A stretch of DNA of 59,593 bases. Source: Pseudomonadales bacterium (GTDB lineage: Bacteria; Pseudomonadota; Gammaproteobacteria; Pseudomonadales; Azotimanducaceae). Shown here in pieces: positions 34,455 to 42,995 of this stretch. A model generated the notes under the pieces. That model was not told where the DNA came from and made no database searches. It saw only the letters and a list, made by a program, of their open reading frames with translations. A program made the translations under genes and the position numbers. How positions within the stretch are numbered: position 1 is the first letter of the stretch; each line of letters starts with the position of its first letter. The DNA lies in the NCBI GenBank assembly GCA_016779585.1, contig JADHNI010000011.1, positions 1-59,593 on the forward strand. Reading direction: 5' to 3'.

Positions 34455-35507
34455 ATGATGACCAACCGGGAAAAGAAAATCCTGCGATTCGTGCTGGCCA
34501 TCACCACAGGCTTCACGTTGAGCCAGCTCATCAACTGGCAGCTGTCTTACCTGACGCCAATCCTGCTCTCAATGCTAATGGGTGGCCCGAACATTGATCT
34601 CAAAACCGGTCTTGGATTCTTCGCCGTGATTGCCGGTGGTTGCCTGTTCGGTTTGCTACTGTCCATGTCGGTGGTGGATTATCCACTGGTCTGCCTGCTG
34701 ATCTTCTCGCTGCTGCTCCTGCACATCTACACCGCGGGTAACCGGGGCTTCTCTCCTTTCGCGGTAATCATGCTGATCATTGCAGTTACGGTCATCCCAC
34801 TAATTGGCATTCCGTCAATCAACCTGTCGTGGCTGCTGGTTGAGGCTCTGACAATTTCAGGACTGGTCTCTGTTGGTATTGCCCTGTTCTTTTTTACCAT
34901 CATACCAACCGATCCGGACCCGATTGCTGAAGCCCCAGCGGTTGAAGGACCACAACTGTCTGCCGAGCAATCTGCCCTGATCAGCACCCTGGTGATTGTC
35001 CCGCTTCTGGCCTACTTCTACAGTTACTCGGTCACAGGCGCCATTATCGTGATGGTGTTTGCCGCGATCCTGGCGCAAACGGTGAACCTTGCCACCACGA
35101 AGAAAGGCGCCGCGGTCCTGGTCCTCGCCAATGGCCTGGGTGGTATCGCTGCCGTCGCCGTGTACAACTTGCTGGTGATGGTACCCTGGTGGCCATTTAT
35201 GATGGCACTGATTGCGCTGACAGCCACAGTGTTCGCTGACCGCATTTTTTCCGGAAAACCCACGGCACCACTTTACTCCTCTGCTTTTACTGCCGTCTTG
35301 CTACTCGTGGGTAGCAGCGTTTCCTCTGAGTCTGCGGATGCCGCGGAAAAGTTCGTAACGCGTCTTTTGCAGATATTCCTGGCAGGAGCCTATGTCGTAA
35401 TCGCCTTCAGCCTGCTGAAAGCGGTGTCTAACTTTCTGAACAAGGTGCCCGTGCCCCGGAACACCGCGGGTCCAGAGACGGCTGTTGTTACAGATATTGG
35501 TGCTTGA
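34455..35507 (+). CDS. DUF2955/FUSC-like inner-membrane protein
   Basis: The protein has 350 residues with about ten membrane helices in two clusters (about residues 10-155 and 183-325) separated by an acidic linker (TDPDPIAEAPAVEG). The arrangement and LSYLTPILLSMLMGG match DUF2955, a family related to fusaric-acid-resistance/AaeB efflux proteins and typically encoded beside a HlyD protein. With the HlyD gene 6 bases upstream, it probably forms an aromatic-acid-type efflux system. The direction and substrate are inference. Confidence 0.85.
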   Translation: MMTNREKKILRFVLAITTGFTLSQLINWQLSYLTPILLSMLMGGPNIDLKTGLGFFAVIAGGCLFGLLLSMSVVDYPLVCLLIFSLLLLHIYTAGNRGFSPFAVIMLIIAVTVIPLIGIPSINLSWLLVEALTISGLVSVGIALFFFTIIPTDPDPIAEAPAVEGPQLSAEQSALISTLVIVPLLAYFYSYSVTGAIIVMVFAAILAQTVNLATTKKGAAVLVLANGLGGIAAVAVYNLLVMVPWWPFMMALIALTATVFADRIFSGKPTAPLYSSAFTAVLLLVGSSVSSESADAAEKFVTRLLQIFLAGAYVVIAFSLLKAVSNFLNKVPVPRNTAGPETAVVTDIGA

Positions 35508-35559
35508 GGCCGGCATCCCTGCCATCTAGAATCCGCCTTACCCTAAACGGAGATTACCC

Positions 35560-35697
35560 ATGAGACTGCTCGCTTTACTCCTCCCGGTCGTGCTGCTGTT
35601 CGGCTGCTCTGCACCGGCACCCATGATTGACTACGACACATCCTATGACTTCAGCCAGGACAGGACATTCGCCTTTCCAGGCGACGTAAAGAACTAA
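35560..35697 (+). CDS. Small lipoprotein, truncated DUF4136-like
   Basis: A 45-residue protein is encoded after a GGAG motif. It has a lipoprotein signal with lipobox LLFGC (Cys17) and then IDYDTSYDFSQDRTFAF, which matches the start of DUF4136 lipoproteins. The family normally runs on for more than 100 residues, but here a TAA follows GDVKN. It may be a truncated relic or a short functional lipoprotein. It lies 8 bases before the SDR start. Confidence 0.6.
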   Translation: MRLLALLLPVVLLFGCSAPAPMIDYDTSYDFSQDRTFAFPGDVKN

Positions 35698-35704
35698 CCG
35701 GGTC

Positions 35705-36469
35705 ATGGATCTCGGGTTATCTGGAAAAAAAGCCATCATCACCGGTGGCAGCCGGGGCATCGGTCTATACACCGGTGCCCTGCTCGCTGCCGAGGGTTGT
35801 GATATCGCATTCTGCGGCCGTACGCCGTCTGACATCAAAGCTGCAACTGACCGGATAAACTCAGCAGGTGTCGGCACGGCCATCGGTTTCCAGGCTGACC
35901 TGGAAAGCGAGGAAGCCACTCGCGCTTTTGCCAAACAAGCTCTGGAAGAACTGAATGGCGTCGATATCCTGATTCACAACGCCAGCGGTTTCGACATGGC
36001 GGGTGATGAAGAAGGTTGGATGCGCAGTTTCCAGGTCGACATGATGGCGGGCGTTCGCCTGGTGGATGAATGCCTGGATGCCCTGAAAGCCAGTGATGCT
36101 GCCAGCATCACCTTCATAGGTTCCATGGCAAGTAAGTTCCATTTCGGCAGACCGCCCAGTTCATACGGTGCAGCAAAAGGCGCCATGCGCGTCTACGCCA
36201 ACGACCTGGCGCAGCAATACGGCAAAGACGGTATCCGTGCCAATGTCATCTCGCCAGGTGCTGTCTGGTTTGAAGGTGGCTCCTGGGATCAGCGGAAGCA
36301 GGAAAGCCCAAAGTTTTATGCGGCCGTGGAAAAAGCTATTCCTCTTGGACGCCTTGGAACAGCAGAAGAACTCGCCAGAATTATTACCTTCGTCGCGAGC
36401 CCTGCAGGTCTATGGATCAATGCGGAACATATTGCTGTGGATGGTGGCCAGGTTGCGGCAGTGGACTAA
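35705..36469 (+). CDS. Short-chain dehydrogenase/reductase (SDR)
   Basis: The protein has 254 residues of classical SDR type. The Rossmann cofactor motif is TGGSRGIG (about residues 14-21). The NNAG-equivalent is HNASG, and the catalytic Ser/Tyr/Lys set is in FIGSMASKF and SSYGAAKGA. The C-terminus has the family GLWINAEHIAVDGG. It would oxidise or reduce an alcohol/ketone with NAD(P). The substrate is not inferable. Its last 29 bases also contain the start of the S41 peptidase gene in another frame. Confidence 0.92.
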   Translation: MDLGLSGKKAIITGGSRGIGLYTGALLAAEGCDIAFCGRTPSDIKAATDRINSAGVGTAIGFQADLESEEATRAFAKQALEELNGVDILIHNASGFDMAGDEEGWMRSFQVDMMAGVRLVDECLDALKASDAASITFIGSMASKFHFGRPPSSYGAAKGAMRVYANDLAQQYGKDGIRANVISPGAVWFEGGSWDQRKQESPKFYAAVEKAIPLGRLGTAEELARIITFVASPAGLWINAEHIAVDGGQVAAVD

Positions 36470-38069
36470 GGTCTTATTACTGCTGTCCATCAGCTTGCTC
36501 ACCGCCTGCGGTGGAGGAGGAGGCAGCAGCAGTCCAGCCCCGCAACCCGTCTCCAGTGCTCCGCCACCGGAGCCTGAACCAGAACCAGAACCAGAACCAG
36601 AGCCTGAACCCGAATCCGGCTTTGCGACTGGCACTTTTGAGCCTTTCCAGAACTTTGAACAGATGTGCGCTGACCCGCGCTCTGGTGTTGATGCTGAAGG
36701 CCGCGCATTTCCTGACGTACAAGGCACAACGGAAGATGAAAACAACTGGCTGCGTTCCTGGAGCAACGAACTTTATCTCTGGTACGACGAGATTACTGAT
36801 GTCGATCCTGCCAGCCTGAGTACACCTGAATACTTTGATCGAATGCAGACATTCGAAACGACACCTTCAGGGGCGCCAAAAGACAAGTTTCATTTCACGA
36901 TTCCCACGGATGAATGGCAGGCACAATCAAGCAGCGGCATCAGTGGTGGTTACGGCGCGACGTTCGCGGTGCTGCGTGGAACGCCCCCCAGGGAAGTTGT
37001 TGTGGCTTACACAGAACCCGACACACCCGCAACCTCACCCGAGGTGGCTCTGCTCCGCGGCACAGAGATCCTGGAAGTTGACGGCGCTGACCTCGTAAAC
37101 GGTAACGAGGTAGAAACGCTGAATAACGGACTTTTTCCCGGTGACAACGAAACACATACCTTCCTGGTTCGTGACGTGGGTTCCACCGAAACTCGTACAA
37201 TCACCATGACCTCAACACAGATCACATCCACTCCGGTGCAGAACGTCACAACCCTCGAAACCGACACCGGGCTCGTGGGGTATCTCACGTTTAATGATCA
37301 CATTCGCCCCGCAGAAGGTCAGCTGATCGATGCCATAAACCAGCTGCAGGCTGCCAGCGTGACTGACGTGGTGCTGGACCTGCGCTACAACGGCGGCGGC
37401 TTCCTGGATATCGCCAACGAGCTGGGTTACATGATTGCAGGTGACAATGCCGTGGGCCAGGTATTTGAGGCTCAGGAGTTTAACGATAAACATCCTGATT
37501 TTGATCCGGTCACTGGTCGACCACTTCAGCCCGAAGAATTCCATACCACCACGCAGGGATTCTCCGTATCAGCAGGCCAGCCGTTGCCAACACTGGGACT
37601 GAATCGTGTCTTTATCCTGTCGGGGCCTGGCACCTGCAGCGCCAGTGAATCCATCATCAATGGACTACGCGGTATCGATGTTGAAGTGGTGATGATTGGC
37701 GACACCACCTGTGGCAAGCCCTATGGTTTTTATGCCTTCGATAACTGCGGCACCACCTATTTTTCCATTCAGTTTCGCGGGGTGAACCAGAAAGGCTTCG
37801 GAGATTACAGCGACGGCTTCTCGCCTGAGAATACGCCCACCGTTGAAGGTACACCGGTAGCCGGTTGCCTGGTTTCTGATGACTTCACAAGGCAACTGGG
37901 AGACCCGGAAGAAGGCAGGCTGAAAGCCGCGCTGCAGTACCACGCAGATGGCAGCTGCCCCACCATCGTTGGCACATCCGCGACCGCGGCTCGAGGCAAG
38001 GCAAGACCGGGCGAGTCGCTCCGCGTGGACAAAAGCGCCTGGCTCACCAATCGCATCTTAATCAGGTAG
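36441..38069 (+). CDS. S41-family peptidase lipoprotein
   Basis: The start at MVARLRQWTKVLL lies inside the SDR gene. A lipobox (LLTAC) is followed by GGGGGSSS and a Glu-Pro repeat spacer. The protein then has an N-terminal helical domain, a PDZ-like segment (about 190-265, ALLRGTEILEVDGADL) and the tail-specific protease core: LVGYLTFNDH, DVVLDLRYNGGG, GPGTCSASESIINGL with the nucleophile Ser, and TTCGKPYGFY with Lys. It is 542 residues, most likely anchored in the outer membrane facing the periplasm or surface. A rho-independent terminator follows. Confidence 0.9.
   Translation: MVARLRQWTKVLLLLSISLLTACGGGGGSSSPAPQPVSSAPPPEPEPEPEPEPEPEPESGFATGTFEPFQNFEQMCADPRSGVDAEGRAFPDVQGTTEDENNWLRSWSNELYLWYDEITDVDPASLSTPEYFDRMQTFETTPSGAPKDKFHFTIPTDEWQAQSSSGISGGYGATFAVLRGTPPREVVVAYTEPDTPATSPEVALLRGTEILEVDGADLVNGNEVETLNNGLFPGDNETHTFLVRDVGSTETRTITMTSTQITSTPVQNVTTLETDTGLVGYLTFNDHIRPAEGQLIDAINQLQAASVTDVVLDLRYNGGGFLDIANELGYMIAGDNAVGQVFEAQEFNDKHPDFDPVTGRPLQPEEFHTTTQGFSVSAGQPLPTLGLNRVFILSGPGTCSASESIINGLRGIDVEVVMIGDTTCGKPYGFYAFDNCGTTYFSIQFRGVNQKGFGDYSDGFSPENTPTVEGTPVAGCLVSDDFTRQLGDPEEGRLKAALQYHADGSCPTIVGTSATAARGKARPGESLRVDKSAWLTNRILIR
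36567..36614 (+). repeat. Pro-Glu dipeptide-coding repeat
   Basis: Eight consecutive Pro-Glu pairs are encoded by imperfect hexamers (ccagaa, cctgaa, ccagag). They form a rigid spacer between the lipid anchor and the protease domains of the S41 peptidase. Such repeats can vary in length by slippage without changing the frame. Confidence 0.9.
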
Positions 38070-38084
38070 CATTTTTCGTAAGGC

Positions 38085-38115
38085 AAAAAAAAACCCGGGC
38101 ATGCCCGGGTTTTTT
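38085..38115. terminator. Bidirectional rho-independent terminator
   Basis: An A run, then cccgggc, at, gcccggg, then a T run form a strong GC stem flanked by A/T tracts that work in both directions. It lies between the convergent S41 peptidase and TonB-dependent receptor genes and can end both transcripts. Confidence 0.95.
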
Positions 38116-38131
38116 CTACTGATGGTATTAG

Positions 38132-40441
38132 TTACAGCTCGCCAAAGTTCGCTGTCAGCGTAATACCGTAGGTACGACCAATGTTGGAAGTTGTCGTCCA
38201 GCTTCCAGCCTGGAAAACCGAGTCGAACACCAGCTGGTTAGTCGTCATGTCACCCAGGTTGCGACCCCAGAGGGTAGCGCCCCAGCGACCGTCGTTGGAG
38301 TTAACACCGAACGACGCATTAACCATATTGAATGCACTTCGAACTTTCTCAGGGTCGAGGTCAGAACCCGTGTTGGCTTCGCCGACATGGGAGAAGTTCA
38401 TGTTGAAGTTGTAACTCCAGTCTGTTCCCGGAATCTGGTCCTCAACAAACAGCGCCGCGGAACCCTGCCAGAGTGGCGACTGGGTCAACCTATTGTTGTC
38501 CAGTGCAGGGTCATTGATGTTGCCATAGCGAGCATCGGCGTAGGTCACACCAAAGCTCAGCATGGCGATATCACTGATCTGGTACATACCTTCGATTTCT
38601 ATACCTTCAGTCGTTACTTCCTTGACGTTACCCACCGTGAACCCAAGACCTGTAAAGGTATTCAGCTGCATGTCGTCGAACTCTGTGTAGAACAGCGCAG
38701 TGTTAAGGGTCAGCTTGTAGTCCAGGAAATCTCCTTTCAGGCCCAGCTCATAGCTGTCCGATGTCTCAGGATCAAACCGGCTCTGGTCAACAAACTCACC
38801 AGTCGCAGGGTCACGATTACCTACAGCTTCCTGGTCGAGGTTGTAGCCACCCGCCTTGTAGCCACGTGAATAACTGGCATAGGTGTTGATATCTTCAGTG
38901 AGCTGATAGGCGAATTTAATGGTACCGGTAATCTCGTCTTCAGACTCCTTGTTGGTCCAGCTCTGGTTATCACAAAGTGATGCAATCGGAACCGCGCCAC
39001 AGAACGGATCATCAATGGGGTCACCCCAGACAGGTGCACCATTGAAAACGCCACCGGCTTTCTTCTCTTCATCACTGTATCGGATACCCAGCGTGAAATC
39101 AGACTTGTCAGTCACATGCCACGTGTTATGAGTGAAAAATGACCAACCTTCAGTTTCAGAAAAATAAACCGCGTCATATCCCTGTTGAGGAACACCACCG
39201 GTCTTAACTCGACCAGCGGGATTGCCAGCGAAAACAGGAATAAGAGCATCGCCTGCACCCAGCAGGCGGCTAAGGTAGGCAGGACCATCATCGCCAAGCA
39301 CAATCATCTCATCTGAATCGAGATCTTCGGTATAGAAGTAGAAGCCGAACAGCCAATCCAGAGATTCTGTTGAACCCAGCAACTGGAATTCCTGGCTGAA
39401 GTTCTCGAAGCTTTCGTCAATGTCCTGGGGCATCAGGATATCCGCATTACCAAAGTCAGGATCCTGGCCGCGGAGCACTTCCCACTCACGCAGGGAAGTA
39501 ATAGAGCGGAAGGACATGTTCTCGTTGATTTCCCACTCGATGTCCAGGGACACACCCCAGTCTTCCACATCTTCTACAGGCTTGTGGTTAACACCAACCT
39601 TGATGTCGGAATCCTGCTGGTAAGGCGTGATATCACCGCCGAGACTTTCCACGATGGCACCGGTAGGGCCATTGACGTAGTAGGCGCCAGGACAGCAGTC
39701 TTCATCTTTCTCGGTGTAGTCGTAGATGAACCTTACTGACAGCTCATCGCTGGGCTGCCAGAGCGCCTGGGCCTTGATGGTGTAGCGGTCACGACGGTCA
39801 TAGGCATCACCGTCGTTGATATCCTCGTAATAGCCATCTCGCTCCAGCATGCTGCCGGAGAGGCGAAAAGCGAGCTGTTCAGAAGCAGCGAAGTTGGCAA
39901 AGCCTTTCACTTCATTCATGCCGTAGTTACCGGCTCCAACAGAGACAGAACCACTGGTATTGAATTCAGGCTTCTTGCTGACAATGTTCAGAGCACCGGC
40001 AACCGTGTTCTTACCGAACAGGGTGCCCTGCGGTCCACGCAGAACCTCGACACGCTCAATGTCAACCATGTCGTTGAACGCCAGACCCGCACGAGAGCGG
40101 TAAACACCGTCAATAAAGGTACCAACAGCAGCTTCCAGGCCAGGGTTATTACCCGTGGTACCCACACCGCGGATGCGAATCGTACCGCCGTTGGAAGTAG
40201 AGTTTGAGTTATAGATCGCAATACTGGGTGCCACTTCCTGCAGACCGTAAAGATCCTGTACACCCCGTTTTTCCAGATCATCACCAGTAAAGGCGGATAC
40301 CGCGATGGGTACGTCCTGGATAGATTCTTCCCGCTTCGTTGCTGTGACGACGATCTCTTCGATGGATCGATCGGCAGCAAACGTAACGGGAGAGACATAG
40401 CAAAAACACGCGCCTAGAACGGCGACAATTAGTCGTTTCAT
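38132..40441 (-). CDS. TonB-dependent outer-membrane receptor
   Basis: The protein has 769 residues with a signal peptide ending near TFA-AD, a TonB box-like EEIVVTATKREE, a plug domain (QDVPIAVSAFTGDDLEKRGV, then VERVEVLRGPQGTLFGKNTVAGALNI) and a 22-strand barrel ending in a hydrophobic-aromatic strand (YGITLTANFGEL). It belongs to the large plug family without a carboxypeptidase-like N-domain, common in marine bacteria for siderophores, vitamins or organic substrates. The ligand cannot be told. GAGGGGG precedes the ATG. It is a single gene ending at a bidirectional terminator. Confidence 0.93.
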   Translation of the reverse strand: MKRLIVAVLGACFCYVSPVTFAADRSIEEIVVTATKREESIQDVPIAVSAFTGDDLEKRGVQDLYGLQEVAPSIAIYNSNSTSNGGTIRIRGVGTTGNNPGLEAAVGTFIDGVYRSRAGLAFNDMVDIERVEVLRGPQGTLFGKNTVAGALNIVSKKPEFNTSGSVSVGAGNYGMNEVKGFANFAASEQLAFRLSGSMLERDGYYEDINDGDAYDRRDRYTIKAQALWQPSDELSVRFIYDYTEKDEDCCPGAYYVNGPTGAIVESLGGDITPYQQDSDIKVGVNHKPVEDVEDWGVSLDIEWEINENMSFRSITSLREWEVLRGQDPDFGNADILMPQDIDESFENFSQEFQLLGSTESLDWLFGFYFYTEDLDSDEMIVLGDDGPAYLSRLLGAGDALIPVFAGNPAGRVKTGGVPQQGYDAVYFSETEGWSFFTHNTWHVTDKSDFTLGIRYSDEEKKAGGVFNGAPVWGDPIDDPFCGAVPIASLCDNQSWTNKESEDEITGTIKFAYQLTEDINTYASYSRGYKAGGYNLDQEAVGNRDPATGEFVDQSRFDPETSDSYELGLKGDFLDYKLTLNTALFYTEFDDMQLNTFTGLGFTVGNVKEVTTEGIEIEGMYQISDIAMLSFGVTYADARYGNINDPALDNNRLTQSPLWQGSAALFVEDQIPGTDWSYNFNMNFSHVGEANTGSDLDPEKVRSAFNMVNASFGVNSNDGRWGATLWGRNLGDMTTNQLVFDSVFQAGSWTTTSNIGRTYGITLTANFGEL

Positions 40442-40633
40442 TGAGTCCCCCTCTGTTGAAACATGAGCCCTCAGCGGGCCCTTTGTAAAAAGCCTTTAAC
40501 GGCTCTTTTTTATAACGTTCCATAATCCGAAAAAACCGAATCGGAACAACTTTACATCAGTCGCAGGTGCGCTGATGATGCGCAAAGTAATGGCGAAGGT
40601 TACTCATGTCAAACAATCAGCAATGATTATTTT

Positions 40634-40662
40634 TTGATGTAATTCAGTTATTTACGACATAT
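40634..40662 (+). promoter_or_regulatory. Possible sigma-70 promoter for the CoA-transferase gene
   Basis: TTGATG and ACATAT hexamers are separated by 17 bases, about 40 bases before the ATG at 40700. The -35 is a fair match, the -10 a weak one. The 258-base gap between the divergent receptor and CoA-transferase genes otherwise shows only A/T-rich sequence and a short stem near 40478-40510. Confidence 0.25.
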
Positions 40663-40699
40663 TGACGCTGCAAAAGCCAAGGAATAACGGGGCCAGACC

Positions 40700-41878
40700 A
40701 TGAACTATCCGCTTGAAGACCTGAAAGTCCTCGATTTTTCTAGGGTTTTGGCCGGACCCTTTGCCGGACGCATGCTGTCCGACCTGGGTGCTGATGTGGT
40801 GAAGATCGAACCCCCCGACGGGGACATCACCCGCTACTGGGGCCGCGAAATCGCCAATATCCCCGGCTACTTTCACCAGCAGAATGCCGGCAAACGCAAT
40901 ATCTGCCTGGACCTGCGGGCTGAAGGTGCCGCAGACCTGGTGAAACGGATGGTTCAGGAAGCCGACATCCTGATCGAAAACTACCGTCCTGATGTCATGG
41001 GAAGACTGGGCATCGGCTACGAGGACCTGAAGGCCGTCAACGAAAAGCTGATCATGCTCTCTATATCCGGGTTTGGGCATAACGGACCCGAATCGGGACG
41101 AGCTACCTATGCGCCAGTGATTCACGCGGAAGCCGGGCTCATTCATCGAAACACGCAGCGCAATGAAGTTGTGCTACACGACATGCCACTCTCCGTTGCC
41201 GACACCAATGCCTCGCTTCATGGGCTCGTGGGTATCCTGGCCGCGCTGCACATGCGTGAGCGCACCGGCAAGGGCCAGCATATCGACATCGCGATGATTG
41301 ATGCCACCATTGCCACCGATGACCAGCTGTCATTTGACCTGGAAGACGCCAACCACACGCGGTCACTGCCTAACGAGATCTGGGAAACACCAATTGGCCC
41401 GGTACTGCTCTCCACTGATTTTCGTGTCCTGTTTCGCGGCCTCACTACCGTGCACGGTCTTGAGGACCCTGCAACACCGAACATGGGACTCGAAGAGAAA
41501 ATTGCCATTCGCCGGGCGGCCGTGGATAAGTTCATGCACACACTGGACACGCGCGAAAAATTTGTTGAGGCGATGAAAGCAATGAACATCGCCTGGGGTG
41601 ATGTCAGGGACCCTTCCACAGTCAGGGAACAACCAACCATTGCATCAAGGGGCAGTGTCGTGGATATCGATGACCGCGCGGGAGGCACCAGACCAATTAT
41701 TCAATCACCCTACCGTTTTTCAGAAGCGAGGAGTGGCGTGAAAGGCCCGGCTGCACACCGCGGCGAACACAACCGGGAGATACTGCAGGCGTGGTTGAAG
41801 CTTTCCGATGAAGAAGTCGCGCAGCTCATGGAGAGCGATGCCGTTGTTGCCTTTGACCCTGACTGGCGGCACCACTAA
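40700..41878 (+). CDS. Class III CoA transferase (CaiB/BaiF family)
   Basis: The protein has 392 residues. Family blocks include VLDFSRVLAGPFAGRMLSDLG at the start, NAGKRNICLDLR, IENYRPDVMGRLGIGY, and the catalytic Asp in LSVADTNASLHGLVGILAAL. The C-terminal RPIIQSPYRFSEA and RGEHNREIL are also typical. It would move CoA between organic acids (for example succinyl-CoA to an aromatic or branched acid) and so activate a substrate for beta-oxidation. It stands alone apart from the small gene that follows. Confidence 0.93.
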   Translation: MNYPLEDLKVLDFSRVLAGPFAGRMLSDLGADVVKIEPPDGDITRYWGREIANIPGYFHQQNAGKRNICLDLRAEGAADLVKRMVQEADILIENYRPDVMGRLGIGYEDLKAVNEKLIMLSISGFGHNGPESGRATYAPVIHAEAGLIHRNTQRNEVVLHDMPLSVADTNASLHGLVGILAALHMRERTGKGQHIDIAMIDATIATDDQLSFDLEDANHTRSLPNEIWETPIGPVLLSTDFRVLFRGLTTVHGLEDPATPNMGLEEKIAIRRAAVDKFMHTLDTREKFVEAMKAMNIAWGDVRDPSTVREQPTIASRGSVVDIDDRAGGTRPIIQSPYRFSEARSGVKGPAAHRGEHNREILQAWLKLSDEEVAQLMESDAVVAFDPDWRHH

Positions 41879-41890
41879 GGCTGATCAACG

Positions 41891-42094
41891 GTGAAAAACA
41901 ATCCTGAGGGATTTACCTTCGAGACAACCCGGGACGGTCTGGTCACCATCTGGCATCACGGCCGAAGGGCAGCTCAACTGAAAGGCAAAGAAGCGTCAAA
42001 GTTTCTCGCATTTACGGAAAGCGCATCCGGCGAAGAGATTCAGCACCGCATGGCCAGGCTCACCGGCAACTATAAAAGAGGCAACGAGCGTTAG
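41891..42094 (+). CDS. Small conserved-type hypothetical protein
   Basis: The protein has 67 residues with a GTG start 12 bases after the CoA-transferase stop, suggesting cotranscription. It has a compact beta-alpha pattern (FTFETTRDGLVTIWHHGRRAAQLKGKEASKFLAF) and a basic C-terminus. There is no signal or membrane segment. I do not recognise a named family. The end overlaps the convergent FRG gene by 4 bases. Confidence 0.65.
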   Translation: MKNNPEGFTFETTRDGLVTIWHHGRRAAQLKGKEASKFLAFTESASGEEIQHRMARLTGNYKRGNER

Positions 42095-42912
42095 CCGGCA
42101 GACTTGAACGGCACTACTTTGCTTGCACTAACAGGTGTGTAATGGCGCTTCAGCCAGGAACTCAGGCCATCAAGGCCTGGAAACAGCACTCGTTCAGTAA
42201 TGTTGGACTGATCGAGTCGATCCCGGACTTCCCACTTGATGTCGCTGGGAATCACGATCTTCTCAGCTTCAATTCCCCGCGCCTCCAGGAGCTCATCCAG
42301 GGATTTCCTGGGATTGGATGCAATAGAAAAGAGCGCAAACTGGTTCACAATGCGCGCATCCATTGACTGGGGTTCCAGGAAGATAAAAAAATCCTCCTTG
42401 GACAGCAGGTCAAACTCATCCAGCGAGGACACTGCATCAGCCAGGATATCGACGGTAAAGACGTAGGTGTCTGCATCACGAAGCGCTGACAGCAGCTTCC
42501 TGGGTCACTGGTCCACACACTCGTGGTAGTTCACTCTCCAGACCGCACCATCTGATGAATAGTCGTCCAGGTCAGCGGTGGCAAAGTGCGTTGCGATGAG
42601 CGGCGAGTAGGTCCAGTCTAGCAACCGGCTTGGCAGACCGTGGTGCTGTGCAATCGTCAGCCAGTTCCACGTCGAGTTACGGGTTTGCGCCTCCATATCG
42701 TGCGCATACTTGCGAAAATTACGCAGCAGGTGTTTTTCCAGGTCCCAGTATTTGCCACCCAGTCTCATCAAGGAGGTATTGAGTGGATAGGTCGCATTCG
42801 TCACACCACGGTAGGCATAGGGCGCCCGATGCCTGTTGATACTGTCGTTCCAGCTGCCTTCAAACAAAAGCTGCTGGAGGTGTGACCAGTTTTCTGCAAC
42901 GGTGACTTTCAT
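42091..42912 (-). pseudogene. FRG-domain protein interrupted by in-frame TGA
   Basis: The first part (42505-42912) has the FRG core (YAYRGVTNATYPLNTSLMRLG, then WLTIAQHHGLPSRLLDWTYSPL). A TGA at 42505-42507 (codon 136) follows HECVDQ. The same frame then continues PRKLLSALRDADTYVFTVD, MDARIVNQFALFSIASNP and ITERVLFPGLDGLSSWLKRHY to the normal end. Together they form one FRG protein of 273 codons. FRG domains (named for FxRxG) are of unknown biochemical role and occur near mobile and defence genes. The single nonsense change makes it a probable pseudogene. Confidence 0.82.
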
Positions 42913-42995
42913 AACCCGGCTTCTCCTGAATAACCGGAACTTAATTCTAGTTGGGCATTACAAATTATTGATAAAGACCGCGTTATACTGCCGCT

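Noticed and set aside
36567-36614. Hexamer repeats as a possible CRISPR or regulatory array
   Set aside because: They are in-frame Pro-Glu codons inside the S41 gene with no spacers.
40478-40510. Short stem with T run upstream of the TonB receptor as a terminator
   Set aside because: The stem is only about four GC/AT pairs and no gene ends there; too weak to call.
29510-42507. In-frame TGA in the porin and FRG genes as evidence of TGA recoding or selenocysteine
   Set aside because: Many intact genes in the window end with TGA and use TGG for Trp. No SECIS-like context or conserved Cys/Sec site is apparent, so simple nonsense changes or base errors are more likely.
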